64,000 nucleotides of DNA from Polytrichum commune (GCA_950295325.1 OX485809.1:4216001-4280000), one strand, 5' to 3'. Numbered from the stretch's first letter, positions 23,801-35,448 are shown. Numbers and translations: made by a program. The notes: generated by a model not told the origin, from the sequence alone.

Positions 23801-26800
23801 GTTAAACCAAAAAAATAAATATGCAGTTGTTTAGCAACTGCAAATCATGCTTATCAAAAGAACCATAGTCGATTTCAACTACGAATCTTTTTGGCATAGT
23901 TTTTTACTAGTGCTAATGCTATGAATGTTGACTTAGGTTTCTTCATCAAGGACTTTATCTTTTTGAGTGGTGCAAAATCCATCCTGTAGCACATGCAAAA
24001 CAACCCATTTATATAACAACCCTGGTTGTTGACAACTCCCTTTACAAAAACATTCTAAATCCTTTAGGGAGTTATATCAACCTTACCTCCTTGCCAAACT
24101 ATTACTTGGATGTTCTCTATAGTTACCTTCAAAGACTTTTGGCTTCTTAATATGTCACATATTACAGTGGGAGCAACCCTTATCCATTAGGCCAAGGACC
24201 CTTCAATCTAGAGTTGCCAAGATCGTATGTATATATGCATGCATTAGCTAAATATAACCAGAAGATGCCCTCCCTTAGGATCCCATTGAACCAATTAACT
24301 TTGGGCCAAGCCCATCATTAGTGTACATTTGTAATATTTTTTTCATTGCACATATGTATACACACATGCTTAATTTGGCTTTCCATGGACTTCATTTGTT
24401 TATGATATGGTTTCTTAAACTGATTTCTATGTCCATGTAAAATTATGGTGATCATATATGTGTTGGGGCTCAAATTTTTACAATACAATGGTGCTGGAGA
24501 TTGTATTATTTGCATCATTGGCTTTGTACTATGAGATTTTTGATCAATTGCCCATCTATGTTTTTTTGGCCACGGGTGTTCACTCGTGGTGATCGTGCTA
24601 TTTATTCAATCGTTATATATGATTTCATGGACTTTGTTATTGCATTTCTTTGTCATTGTGTTCATTTGACTTTCTTCTTTTTAATTTATGGACTAGTTGG
24701 GCTATAATCCATACTTGTTGCATTTGTTCAACCTTCCCTTGGGCCATCGCTTGGACATAATATCTTTCTCGCATATAATAACTTTCGTCTATCTCTACAA
24801 CATTCCCCATTGCACATGTGAGCAAAGGGCCATGTTGCTACTCCAACTCATCGGCAACATGTTCTAAACGAACATGCCGACTTTGTCGAAGTGTTGTCTC
24901 CATGTCCCAAGGTACTTTATTTTCTAATCTAATCCCCTCTTGAATATCTTTACCATGGGGATTTAAATAACATGTTGTCTTGCTCGTAGCTTAGGCATGC
25001 ATGCTCCAATCATGTGATATTCTAGGTGCAGTTGTGGTAGCAACTCGAGTGATTATTCCTAAGCCTTGGGTCATGAGACACCTTGCTCTCCAAACCCCTC
25101 TTCATAGTCATCGCGTGGGATCCGGGATCCTTATGGATGTTGCAAGTGCGGTTCATTGAAGACTACCTCATCATTGTCTGATCACATTGCTTCAAGGGTG
25201 AAACAATTGCAAGAAGCTACAATGTGAATGAAATAGAATCTTTTGTCTTGAGGAGCTTAGGCACAAGCAATGCAATGTAGCTCAAAGAGAGCCTCATGAC
25301 GCAAAATTGTAGAGGATTGAAGATTCATACTCATGTGGTTAGTTGGGTTTGTGTTACAAATTTGCATGCATGCATTAGGTGGTGTCGGTTGGTCACGGGC
25401 TTTCACACGTGGTGAGATCTATGATTATGGTGTGTGTAATGTTATAGCCCCTTTGGGCACTATGACTAAACCAAAGAGTTTATATTACATCCATGGTCAT
25501 GCGCATATCTTTGGACCATAACAACGTTCTCAATGCACATTCCCCAAGGTACATATTGGTTCATAGTGGCCCAATTGCATCATTTTATTTGATAAGGCCA
25601 TTTGGGTTCCTAAGAGTGGTATCCAATAATCCTAAATCTATAAATTATACAAAGAGTCCGCACTAGGCTTTAATGCCAACAATTAATGATCAGATGCCAA
25701 TCATGAATTTAATGTTTGACTCCAATATCAAATATACCAATAGATGAAGGAGATTACAATGTCATGAAGGAATGCCCATTATGAAGACAAAGTGAGCAAC
25801 CAAACACCACAACAAAATACAATTCAACTCAACTTTACTAAATGCAGTTAAATTCAACCATATAGCCTAGATGTGCATACATAGAGTGGAATATGAACTC
25901 TCATAATTCGAGAAAAATCTTTGAATGTCCATGTATAATCTCACGAGCCAAATATAAAGAAATAATTGGATGTCCAACAAAGCCATTATATCTCCTAGCT
26001 CTTACAATATTCTTCAAACATAACATTCACACAAACACAAAGTTTGCACTAAGTTCAAAGTTTCCTTTTTAGAGAGCTTGCAAAATGCCTCAACATTCAT
26101 GTACTATTTGACCCGTGCTTTATAATTGCGGCGCAAATGATCATGGTTGGGTGATCTTGAATCCAACGACATGCATGCATTGTTCTACCCATGGTGGAAG
26201 AATGTAGTCAATGAAGGGAAATTCAAAGTTCACGGTCTTACAAGCACGGCAAAGAACATGTGTTCAAATGCGGATGAAAGAAAGACAACACTTCATATTG
26301 AAAAAAAACACCTTTGCTCTATCCTCATATTAACCTATGGCCATGTCCTCATATTTTTCACGAATGAAGGTATTGTGTGCCCAAAGTCATTCTTGCCGTC
26401 ATAGATCCAAATTCCCCATCGATAGCAATGCGGTCAGATGCATGCATCTCCTCTTGCAAATCACCTCTTTTTGCAACACTACATCCGGAGAAAAGACTGA
26501 CAACATATGTCTAGAGCCTGACATGCCACGATTGATGGTCCTAAAACAAGCATATCACCAAAATTTAGCAAAAAAGAGAGAAGACAATCGACATTCAAAG
26601 TAGTAACAAAGGTGCATGGGAGGTTCTACATGTGGATACTTTAAGATCAACCATCACTTCATCTTCGTGGCAATCACAATCGATAGAGCTTGTGATGAAG
26701 GCTAGATTTTCTCCTTGATCCCCCTCCTAGTCTCATTGTTGGAATTCATGATCAAGTCCTCAACCATGGTGTTGTTGAATACAATATCACCTATCAAAGC

Positions 26801-27205
26801 ATTTGTCAAATCCGACGATCTCCCATCTTGTAACAAGGCCGATACAACAATGCATGTGTATGTCGCTTTCTCACAAGTGCAAAACAATCATAGGCGTTAA
26901 CTATCTACGATCAATGAACTAAGTTGATTTTCGTAATAAATATCAACGCAACAACCTCAAAAGATGATGCACCAAGACATGGGCCAATAAATGCAATGTT
27001 TATACAAGGTGCCATAGTGAAAACTTGAGTGGCAAGAAAGGAGAGGGTCTTGTCATTGTATAACCAATGAGAGTGCATGACGACATTGTTTCTTACCCTA
27101 TAACTTTTGAGTGGTGGTTTCATAATGCACATTCCAAAATCAACCTTGGTAGTTGATTTATCATTAATTTATGTGAAAGTGCGTTGAAAATGCATCCCCT
27201 CTCTA
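20877..27205. other. Long decayed intergenic tract, no gene recognised
   Basis: Over 6 kb of AT-rich sequence. Frames of 60-100 codons on both strands (for example 21120-21583 minus, 21959-22399 plus, 26147-26603 plus) show no family I recognise. The segment 21.6-22.4 kb reads as glutamate- and aspartate-rich peptides on the plus strand, such as DNDDDMPKRH and NDNDNDKGKK, and may be a dead coding remnant. Short echoes of CACGGG[T/C]-TTCAC-CGTGGTGA occur at about 24575 and 25395. Confidence 0.3.
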
Positions 27206-27697
27206 CTACGGTAATCTCCCGCTTAAGTACGCATCCCAGTTAAGTGCGTAGTTTTTTTCACAAAAATAAGGGTTCATACTTTATTTTTTAAACATGTCAT
27301 GCAGAGTCATTTGCCGTGAGGGCATGCATTTTTTCGCTTGACATTCAATGACAGTTTGTTAACGTTTCGCCGAATCATCTCAAATGATTGTCACAGTTCA
27401 TCATACATTTGCCCAGCTTCTGTTTGAACATCATAGCAAAGCAATTGGTCGTTGATGTTGAGGGTAGTGTTGTGTGGAGCTTCAAAGCCTTTGAAGTCGG
27501 TAGCACTTTCAAATTCAGCCAATGTCTCGATAAATTGGATTTCGATCAAGTGGGTTGCCTTAGGTTTATCTGTTTTCCATTGCGATTCATCGAATCAGAG
27601 GGTCAAGAAACGATATGAGTAAGTACGCACCTACCAACTAAGTGCGCACCAACAACTCCAGTTCAAAGTGCTTACTTAAGCGGGAGATTATTGTAGT
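27206..27697 (-). mobile_element. ~490-bp deletion derivative of a pogo-type transposon
   Basis: The inverted ends contain TAATCTCCCGCTTAAGTA at 27212-27229 and the inverse ACTTAAGCGGGAGATTA at the other side. Further inverted GTGCGTA and TGCGCAC motifs follow. The exact boundary and target duplication are not certain. The interior keeps a minus-strand coding remnant (separate entry) and no DDE domain. Confidence 0.7.
27281..27570 (-). pseudogene. Transposase C-terminal tail with PIP-like box
   Basis: On the minus strand a readable segment (LNINDQLLCYDVQTEAGQMY) with an acidic, leucine-rich character like the pogo/Tigger C-terminal region is followed, after a frame change, by SRQMTLHDMFKK and a stop at 27281-27283. 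The motif QxxLxxMF at 27290-27313 fits a PCNA-interacting box placed at the extreme C-terminus, as in pogo transposase. An in-frame stop and the frame change make it non-functional. Confidence 0.55.
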
Positions 27698-29460
27698 GCA
27701 TACACCAGTCAAATACAAGTGTCCACAAATTTAACCTTTAAAGGTTTTTTTCTTTAAAGGTGGCAATATATTTTATATGGTCTTTGTAAAAGCATACAAG
27801 ATACCTAAATAAGTATAATAAGTAGCGTTTTCTTGTCGTACGAGATTATTATTTTTTTATATAATATTAAATATAACTAAAATATTAATGCATCCACATG
27901 TGAAAATATTAATAAGTTGTGCACACTATGTGTTTGAAGCTAAGAATTTATTTAAGAGCAAATTTCTCATGTATTACATACATGTGTTTCAGTTAGATGA
28001 ATATGAGTTTACAATAGGTTGACTTTGAATGACACCACTTTTGAATGATGCCACGCCGAGAAGGAAGAGAGTCAAACCCTTGCAAGAGCTCTAATTCTCT
28101 CTTCAAATGCACACAATGAGTAAAGTTATCTCTCACTCCACCACAAGAGAATCCAAGAGTGTAAGTAGGGGGAGAAGAACTCAAGATTTATTATAAAAAC
28201 ATGCAATCTTCACCTCACACAAGCTCTTTCCACACATTCACTCACAAGGCTTGACTTGGCAAGAATGCCAAGCCAAGGAGAAGGCTCCTCATTTAGGAGC
28301 ATCTCTCCAACTTCTAAGATTCATTCATTCAAATCTAAATGGATGAAATCCCATGGATAAAGTGCAGCTGCCGACGCCGCATACCGTGATAATTTAGTTA
28401 AATGTAAAAAAACAATATCTTAAACACCTTCCTACAATGAGTAGAGGCACATAATGAGCCTCTTGAATTTTTGATCCTTGAAGGACCAAGTGTGTGTCTA
28501 TATGAGATACATGATGTTTTGCATGAACCCCTAAAAATATTTATTCAGTAATGTTCCATTTGATCCATGCTATCATACAACCCATATTTAGCACAACATG
28601 TTAAAAAAATGCATTACAACCATATTTGATAACAATGATAACTTATATGCATGAAAATACTTATATTTGAACCTAGCCATTTATACGAGATAAAACATTC
28701 TTAAAATTGATTCTACATATTATATATATGTATGCCCCAATTGAAAATATTGAAAATGCCAATTGACTAATTTTGGATAGGTTCACTTTTGAATTTTTAG
28801 TTATGAATATGTAGAAATATCTTAAAGCCCTTTGTATAACATTTTGAGGTCCAAAACAAGTATTTTGAATTTTTAACCCTTTAATGCCAAAGGGTGCATT
28901 CCAATGAACTCAAAACTTTCACACCACTCTTGATGTCAAAGGCACTTCAACTTACTATCACTAACATATTATGATCAATCACTTGTATGTGGAAACTAAC
29001 TCCCTTATGAATATTTGTAGAAAAAAAAAAGTTGAGAAGATCCAACAGTGGTGAAATTGAAGTTCTTAAGTTTGTGCAAGTAAAGAAAATCATATTTCTA
29101 AATTTAAATGACGAGTGCCTATATTAGAGGTGGTCGAAGTTCTATGACTGGATGATGGGTGTCCAATGAGTGTCACTCATAATGAGCTTGAATGCCAATT
29201 CTGAAACACGTCTGATTCATGGTTGTCACCCACAACATCGGTTTCATTAAAAGTACAATTCAATACATAAAAGTGCACATGAACAAATTATTGCAAACGC
29301 ATAGATCTTAATGAAAATATGACCATATTATAACTGTATTGGTTATAAATAAAGAAACTATAAATATGGGTACATTTATTTCAATGTGCTTGGTCATTAA
29401 TCAAATTATAATCAAGTAAGACTCGATTGACAATCCATTACATAAAGTTATTGTGTGTAG
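27698..29460. other. Intergenic region, no gene recognised
   Basis: AT-rich, with no coding motif or clear repeat structure noticed. Confidence 0.35.
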
Positions 29461-29469
29461 TTAAAGTTA

Positions 29470-30015
29470 TGAAATGTGTCTCACTCCCTTAGACTTAGAG
29501 GAAATTACTTACTCATTAAGATAATGTGGCATGTGCCTCATCCTCTCAAACCCGAACAAAACTAGTTATTATTATAAAGGGTGTCACATGTGCCTCACCC
29601 CCTCAAACCTGAAGAAGGAAACCAATTATCCTTATAAAAGATGTAATATGTGCCTCACCCCTTCAAACTAATTACCATTAAAGATGGTGTATTATGTGCA
29701 TCACCCCCACAAACCCGAACAAAGATAATTATTGATATTGAGGGTGTGGTATGTGCCCCACCCCTTCAAACTTGAACAAAACTAATTACAACTATACAAG
29801 GTGTGGCATATGCCTCACCTCTTCAAACTTGAGAAAATCTAATTATGGCTATGCAAGGTGTAGCATATGCATCACCCTCTCAAACCCGAGCAAAGCTGAT
29901 CATTATTATAAAGGGTGTGATATGTGCCTCACCCCTACATGCCCAAACAAAGATAATTACTATTATAGTGGGTGTGGCATGTGCCTCACCCCTCAAACCC
30001 AAACATTTCTTTTTC
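29470..30015 (+). repeat. Minisatellite, ~10 units of ~55-60 bp
   Basis: Each unit contains GGTGTGGCATRTGCCTCACC followed by CCTTCAAACYYGA and AAATAATTA. Copies of the GTGCCTCACCCC core sit near 29480, 29530, 29586, 29646, 29694, 29750, 29809, 29865, 29920 and 29978. Several units are 57 bases, so a 91-codon frame (29751-30026) with repeating CGMCLTP peptides stays open by periodicity. This is not evidence for a gene. Confidence 0.9.
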
Positions 30016-30059
30016 TTCATCCATGATTAAAACAATTGTATCACCCCTTACTAGTAATT

Positions 30060-30510
30060 CTAAAATTTTGGACTTGTGGTTCAAGGTGAGGCACATATCT
30101 TACCTTTGTTAACAAATCTAAATTTCTTTCAATCAGTGGTTTTTAAGTAGAGGCACATCCCTCACCCTTGTTAACAAATTTGATTTATTTTTAAGCTCTG
30201 GTTTTCATGATAAGGCACATGCCTCACTCTTGTTAAAATATATGTATATTTTTGAACTTGTGTTTTAAGAGTGAACCACATGCCTCACACTTGTTGACAA
30301 ATTTGACTTTTTTTGAACTTTTGGTTTTAAAGGTGAGGCACATGCCTCACCCTTGTTAAAAATATATATTTTTATGAATTTGAGTTTTTGGAGTGAGGCG
30401 CATGCGTCACCCTTCTTGACAAAACTAAAGTTTTTTAACTCGTGGTTTTTAGGGTGAGGAACATGCCTCACCCTTATTAACAAACCTAATTTTTTTTAAA
30501 CTTGTGGTAT
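30060..30510 (+). repeat. Second minisatellite, ~7 units of ~61 bp
   Basis: The unit contains GGTGAGGCACATGCCTCACC, TTGTTAACAAATTT and a T-rich stretch ending TTTGTGGTTTTA. The GTGAGGCACATGCCTCAC core is palindromic and shared with the first array, but the spacer is different. An isolated core lies at about 30663. Confidence 0.9.
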
Positions 30511-31216
30511 TAAACTAAGACAAATGCAATTTGAACACCAAATTATTTTTATTAATTATTTGAATTTGTTAAGTTTACCACCATGTCCATGGTAATCTCA
30601 CCTTCATATGTTTCTACTAGTGTTTGTTTTAATTTACAAATTTCCAAATTATATTCATGGAGGATGAGGCACATGCCTCGCTCCTTTATTGATTTTAGAT
30701 TTTTAAATATGAGGTGACAAAGGAATGTTGTCATTGTCATCGTAGATTTTTAAGTATGTTGTCATTTTCTTTATAATCATCAACTTCGATGTTATTGCTT
30801 CATGATGAAGCATGTGATGTGCCACTTAGTTGCAATTTATTTTCATGTTTTTAGCGAAAGGGTGAGATGTATGTGTTGCACTTCTCATTCAATTCAAAAA
30901 CAATAAATTTTAAGCTATGTACGTAGGGATGTGTTTAACTCCTTTGATAATTTATTTCATAACTTAGAATCTTTTGATTAAAAAGGTGAAACACAATATA
31001 ATTACGATGGTCATATAGCGTATAAGGCTTGTTTTGGAATTATTTGAACTAATAATACTTGAAAGTAATTATGCCAAAGGAAAAATTTATGGCATATTCA
31101 TTTCAAAAATTGAGAATAAAATATCAAAAATTCATCCCCCAAAAATATGCACATGCTTATGTGCACTTTTAATGGAACCGTTGTTCCACATTGATTACCA
31201 TATATGGTTGATCTTA
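30511..31216. other. Intergenic region, no gene recognised
   Basis: AT-rich. It holds one stray copy of the minisatellite core (about 30663) and short frames without motifs. Confidence 0.35.
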
Positions 31217-31720
31217 GGGCCGCTTTACATGCAAACGAAGAGTTGTGATGATGAAAATTGAAGGGCCCTTGAAAATCATCCAAAGGCCATGCGGCCTGCC
31301 ATAGGAAATAGAAACTTATTTTTTCAATTAATGGGCCCCCGAGCTTAGTGTAAAGAGAAATTGGACCATGTTGAGGAACCATAACGTGTTTTACGGACAA
31401 TTCAAAATAATAGGTAGTTTGGGACCCCACTACGACAATATGTTTTTTTAAGGAGCCAATGGCATTCAATTTCTTGCCATGACGGCTCTTATTTTTAAGT
31501 TAGACCAACCTCTCTTTGATGGGCCTAATACAATACCTAGTACCATGGAACATTATCCACTCGGTGCCATGTAAATTTTTCATCCATTCAAATTTCTTTG
31601 GTCCCACAGACCCTCAAGGTCTATTGTAAAGTGAACTTGGATCATCTCCGGCTTCTCAACCAATCGTAAATTTTATATTATTACGGGTCAAGGGACCTTG
31701 AGCTCTAGTATAAGTAGCTC
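31217..31720. mobile_element. GGGCC-CACTT MITE family, 504-bp copy
   Basis: It starts GGGCCGCTTTACATGC after TTA and ends near AAGTAGCTC before TAA. Its interior aligns along the full length with 9503-9952 (shared GGGCCCTTGAA, CAAAGGCCAT, AATTGGACCATG and TTTCTTTGGTCCCA). It is non-coding. Confidence 0.7.
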
Positions 31721-31988
31721 TAAATGACCTTCTAAGAGCTTCCATCAACTTTGGAACATCAATTTTCTCTAATTCATAATGACATCAAATGGGTCTAAGA
31801 CTTGCACTTATCTATTCTTGAAACATAAAACAAATTCCATGTCAAGTGCGGGCCCATAATGAAGACATGAAGTGGCTCCATAGTAGCAACCTTTTTTAAG
31901 AGAAGCCCCCGCGTTGGCCTCTTATAAGGCAATAAAGAGTTAAAAAGAGCAAGGATATCATAAGTTAACTTGGCCCAGATACCTTTTA

Positions 31989-32372
31989 GGGCCACTTCAC
32001 ACATGAGCCAAGGGCCATGACCATGACCATGTAATTGTGAGGGCCTTCGACTTTCATCCAAAGGTTGTACCATGAGAAATGGAAAAGTCGTTTTTGTAGA
32101 GATTGACATGGTACGTCAAAATATGCGTCATTCATACCTCTCAGAGGTGGACATGACACAAATTCCAACAAACCATGAAACACTATTTGTATATATGTTA
32201 TGTAAGTATTCATGTAGACTTTTCATCCATGATGATTTGTTTGAACCCTTAGGTCGTCACCTTCAAGTGTGGAGTGAACTTGGACCTTCTCGACCTTCTC
32301 GACCTTTTCGACCAATGAGAGATGTTAGAATGCAATGGTCACGGGCCTTCAGTCTCATGTGTGAAGTGGCCC
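31989..32372. mobile_element. GGGCC-CACTT MITE family, 384-bp copy
   Basis: The inverted ends are GGGCCACTTCACACATGAG and CTCATGTGTGAAGTGGCCC. It is preceded by TTA and followed by TGA, so any target duplication has decayed. It is related to the fragments at 4204-4352 and 53684-53836 (shared GAGCCAAG-GCCATGACCAT). Confidence 0.75.
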
Positions 32373-32688
32373 TGAAGTATTGTACAGGACGCCTCACTTT
32401 AATTCAATTGGAACCTCATCTTCACACTGGTCTCGGAGATTGCAAAACAAAAACAAAACAAAATTCACTCCCGAGTCCAACAAAGTCAACATGGATAGGG
32501 GTGGAGTCGACGCTTTTGAGTAACACAGTCATTTTAGCATGATTCTAATTCGGGGAATTCTGAGGCCCTGGAGATAGGCTTAAAACAAGAGGCACCTGGG
32601 AGCAAGGGCGGCCTTAAAGAGAAAAAGGACAGACTGCCCGAACTAATTCCGGGGATAGGACATCAGGGCTGTTTTTTCACAAAGTTTT

Positions 32689-32850
32689 TACCCGTCCACG
32701 TCCCAAAACCTCGAATTGAAAGGCAAAAAAAAATTGCAACCCGTCCCAAAACCGGTAATTTCAAAACCAACCCGTCCATGGAAAGGTTGAAGAAAAAACA
32801 ACCCGTCCCAAAACCGGTAATTTCTAAACCAACCCGTCCATGAAAAGGTT
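32689..32850 (+). repeat. Subterminal tandem repeat of the Mutator-like element
   Basis: About 2.5 units of about 69 bases containing AACCCGTCCCAAAACCGG and ACCAACCCGTCCATG. Echoes lie at 33728-33800 near the other end, as expected for subterminal repeats. Confidence 0.8.
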
Positions 32851-32884
32851 AAAGGAAAAAACAAATCGATAAAGATAACCCGAA

Positions 32885-33290
32885 AGATGTCGGCATGTGA
32901 TTGGTGCACTTGCCACTTGGAAACAACAGTATCTTACTATCTTCGTTCATTTGTGTTTTTTTCTATTATAATTACCAATTTGCCAGCCTGCCACTGCCCC
33001 ATTTTGTCTGTTTGTCCACAGACAAGTTCAAAGAAACTGAACTAGACTCAGTCACTCAAACTCAACCGGTTCATTTGAAACTAACTCAAATTCAAGAAGT
33101 TGGAGAGTGTTGCTGGAACAATCTCATCTTGCAATCTTGAACTTCAACATGTGTTTTCTCAAACTCAACCGGTTCATTTGAAACTAACTCGAATTCAAGA
33201 AGTTGAAGAGTGCCGCTGGAACAATGATCTTCTCCTGCAATCTTGAACTTCAACAGGTGTTTTCTCAAACTCAACCGGTTCATTTGATGA
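32885..33290 (+). repeat. CCGGTT-rich repeat copy 4, with internal ~115-bp tandem units
   Basis: The unit AACTTCAACA-GTGTTTTCTC, CTCAAACTCAACCGGTTCAT, TTGAAACTAACTC-AATTCAAG is present two to three times in a row. It lies within the Mutator-like element, which suggests that the CCGGTT family may be decayed relatives or captured parts of such elements. Confidence 0.75.
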
Positions 33291-33947
33291 CTGCAATCAA
33301 GTTATCTCTCACCAGTCTCTCAGTTGCTTTAGCTTTCAGTTGCATATGTTCGATTCATTAGCATCCTAAATCTTGAGAGTCTTATTCCTCTCTTTTGTTG
33401 TGGGTTGAGTGCAGATTCGAGGGCTGTGCAGGAAATTTCTATCAATTCGAGTTAAACCCTAGCAAATTGGTTTAACATGTTTATATATACTAATTCTTAT
33501 TCAATTACTAAGTTTACCTTCAATTGTAATCTTTGACATTATGTTAAAAAGGTTCTAAATTTTGTGGTTGATGAATTAATGTATGCAGGTGAATCAAGCA
33601 CTTCAAGATTGATAGTTTGATTGGGTATTAGTGGTTTGATTGCATTATGCTTATATTCACATGTCATATATGACATAACATAATTGATATTTGTACCATT
33701 TTTTTAATTTAAAAAAAAGTTATTTTTAGAACCCGTCCAAAGTGAATTTGACACGTCCCAAAACCGGTTCATTTTCTAAGAACCCGTCCATTGGAAATGT
33801 TTTTTTTTTATGAACATGTCCCTAGACATGTTAGGGACCTTGTGAAAAAACACCCCTGATAGGACATTACACTCCCCCTCACGAACTTTGATGTCCCCCC
33901 TCCTAAGTTGAAATGCTCGAACTAATTTTGGGGGGAGGACAAGCTTA

Positions 33948-34051
33948 GTTCCATTTTAGAATGGCAAAGACCCTTTCAATGATAAGTCACAAATAATACA
34001 TCTTCAGTGCTTATAAGGGTTTTGCAATATTTTTTACTTCCAAGTTCATTA
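33948..34051 (+). repeat. Dispersed repeat, copy A left part
   Basis: It aligns with 50162-50267 (shared CATTTTAGAATG, AAAGACCCTTTCAAT and CTTTCAAGTT/CTTCCAAGTT). It is split from its right part (35449-35760) by the pogo-type insertion at 34052-35448. Confidence 0.85.
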
Positions 34052-34275
34052 CAGTCAAGATTCTATAAATGTTATAGGTCGGGAGTAGCAAAAAATAAAC
34101 ATATGTAGAATTATAACAAGTAACACTTATAGAATTCATACCGATGATTAATAAAATTTATAGAAATAACACTTAAAATTCCGAAAATGATGAACATAAT
34201 GTTTTGTAAATATAAAAAAATGAATTACAAATGATAATACATAATGCAACTAAATTAATTGAAAGAAATAATTTA

Positions 34276-34769
34276 TGTAGTAGTAACTTGACGAGATACT
34301 TCCGACAAAACTAACCAAAAGAAAGAGCCTATAGTAGTCTGACGAGAAGCTTCCAAATGATGCGATGAAACTTCCTTTTGGAGTCCTTGAATGCTCATGA
34401 TGTGTGATAGGGCGTCATTTGGCCTTTGTTCAAAGTATTTCTTCAAAGTCTCTAGAGAACGCTCAACAACACTCAATCCTACAACTTCTTCTACCACATC
34501 AACCATAGCCTCATCAACATCATTTTCTTGATGTTTTGAGGAATACATTCCAAAAACTCCTCATCGATAGGTTCATAGGGGTTTTTCAAATCAAATTCCA
34601 TCTCATAGTTGAGGCATTCATGAGCATTCATCACATCACCCACCTCACTATCAGCTGACAACAACATCAAATGATGAAGTAGAGTAGCAACTTCATCAAC
34701 CTCTACCAAGCACCTAGGTTCCTCTATCTCCCTCTCAATAGAGATTGAAAGAACACCCATGTCCTCCAA
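34276..34769 (-). pseudogene. pogo/Tigger transposase C-terminal remnant with PIP box
   Basis: Two overlapping minus-strand frames joined by a frameshift near 34530. The first reads ECLNYEMEFDLKNPYEPID, then the sequence continues VDEAMVDVVEEVVGLSVV, SLETLKKYFEQ and finally SRQTTIGSFF. An acidic 'ID-E' segment, a 'SLETL--Y' helix and a terminal RQ-TI-FF box are the usual order at the end of Tigger/jerky-like transposases. QTTIGSFF at 34318-34341 fits the PCNA-interacting consensus QxxIxxFF exactly. The normal stop after it seems lost, adding about 14 residues. The DDE and DNA-binding regions are absent. Confidence 0.75.
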
Positions 34770-35053
34770 TTTTTTAAAATTGATCTCTAAATGAGAGAGA
34801 ATATTTGACTTGTTCGCAAAGAATATGGGATAAATGTGATTACATGTTTGAAATGTATGCTCTCATATATTATTGCCTTGATTTTCTCAAAATTAACACT
34901 TATAGAGGTGCAATTAACAAAGAAGGGAGTAGAACATGTTATAACACTTAACACATTATAACACTCACTAGTCTTACCAATTGTGTTTTTTTATAGGGGA
35001 GTAAAATTTTCTTAACATATATGAAATTATAACGCTTATAGGGGTAACACTTA

Positions 35054-35431
35054 GAGCATCTCCACCCTACCGCGTTAAATGGACTTGGCAAGCCTTTTAA
35101 CGCGGCCTTGGAGAAAAACTTGCCCCACCCCTCCCCAACACCGAGGCCTTGATTGCCAGGGCTCTTCAAACTTCCGGCTCCACTCACTATCCTCGCGGGT
35201 GAGCGTTGGTCTTGCTGCGCCCACATTCCGGGGCCTCATCCACTTGTGATTCAGTGAATCGTGCCACTTTTGGGAATTAATCAGGAAATATTCCTGACAA
35301 TTTTTCGGCTTGAAGAGCCAGTATGCAAGTAACGGTGGGGGAGTGCCACCCTAAAAAAATTTAGTGCATGCTTGGAGCCCTTCAAAGCGCATTTCGAGAG
35401 CCTGCCTTTCTGCCCAAGGGTGGAGATGCTC
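35054..35431. mobile_element. 378-bp PIF/Harbinger-like MITE nested in the pogo element
   Basis: The ends are GAGCATCTCCACCCT and its inverse AGGGTGGAGATGCTC, flanked by TTA at 35051-35053 and 35432-35434. The GAGCATCTCCA end and TTA duplication are typical of plant Harbinger-type MITEs. It is non-coding and more GC-rich than its surroundings. Confidence 0.9.
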
Positions 35432-35448
35432 TTATAGAGTCTTGACTG

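Larger units (their letters stand above)
32664..33858. mobile_element. Mutator-like non-autonomous element, perfect 9-bp TSD
   Basis: The inverted ends CAGGG[C/G]TGTTTTTTCACAA are bordered by identical nine-base direct repeats ATAGGACAT (32655-32663 and 33859-33867). A nine-base duplication is typical of Mutator-like elements. The interior holds subterminal repeats of ACCCGTCCCAAAACCGGT and a member of the CCGGTT-rich family. No transposase is encoded. Confidence 0.88.
34052..35448 (-). mobile_element. pogo-type transposon remnant with TA duplication and empty-site paralogue
   Basis: The ends are CAGTCAAGA[T/C]TCTATAA in inverted orientation, flanked by TA at 34050-34051 and 35449-35450. The paralogous sequence at about 50.16-50.54 kb runs through the site uninterrupted with a single TA (50266-50267). 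This proves insertion and defines both borders. The minus strand holds a transposase tail at 34276-34769. A Harbinger-like MITE at 35054-35431 is nested inside. Confidence 0.92.

Noticed and set aside
29751-30026. A cysteine-rich 91-residue protein with CGMCLTP repeats
   Set aside because: The frame stays open because several minisatellite units are 57 bases long. There is no start context or independent coding signal.
29470-30510. A CRISPR-like array
   Set aside because: Units and spacers both repeat, the DNA is from a plant nucleus, and there are no cas genes.
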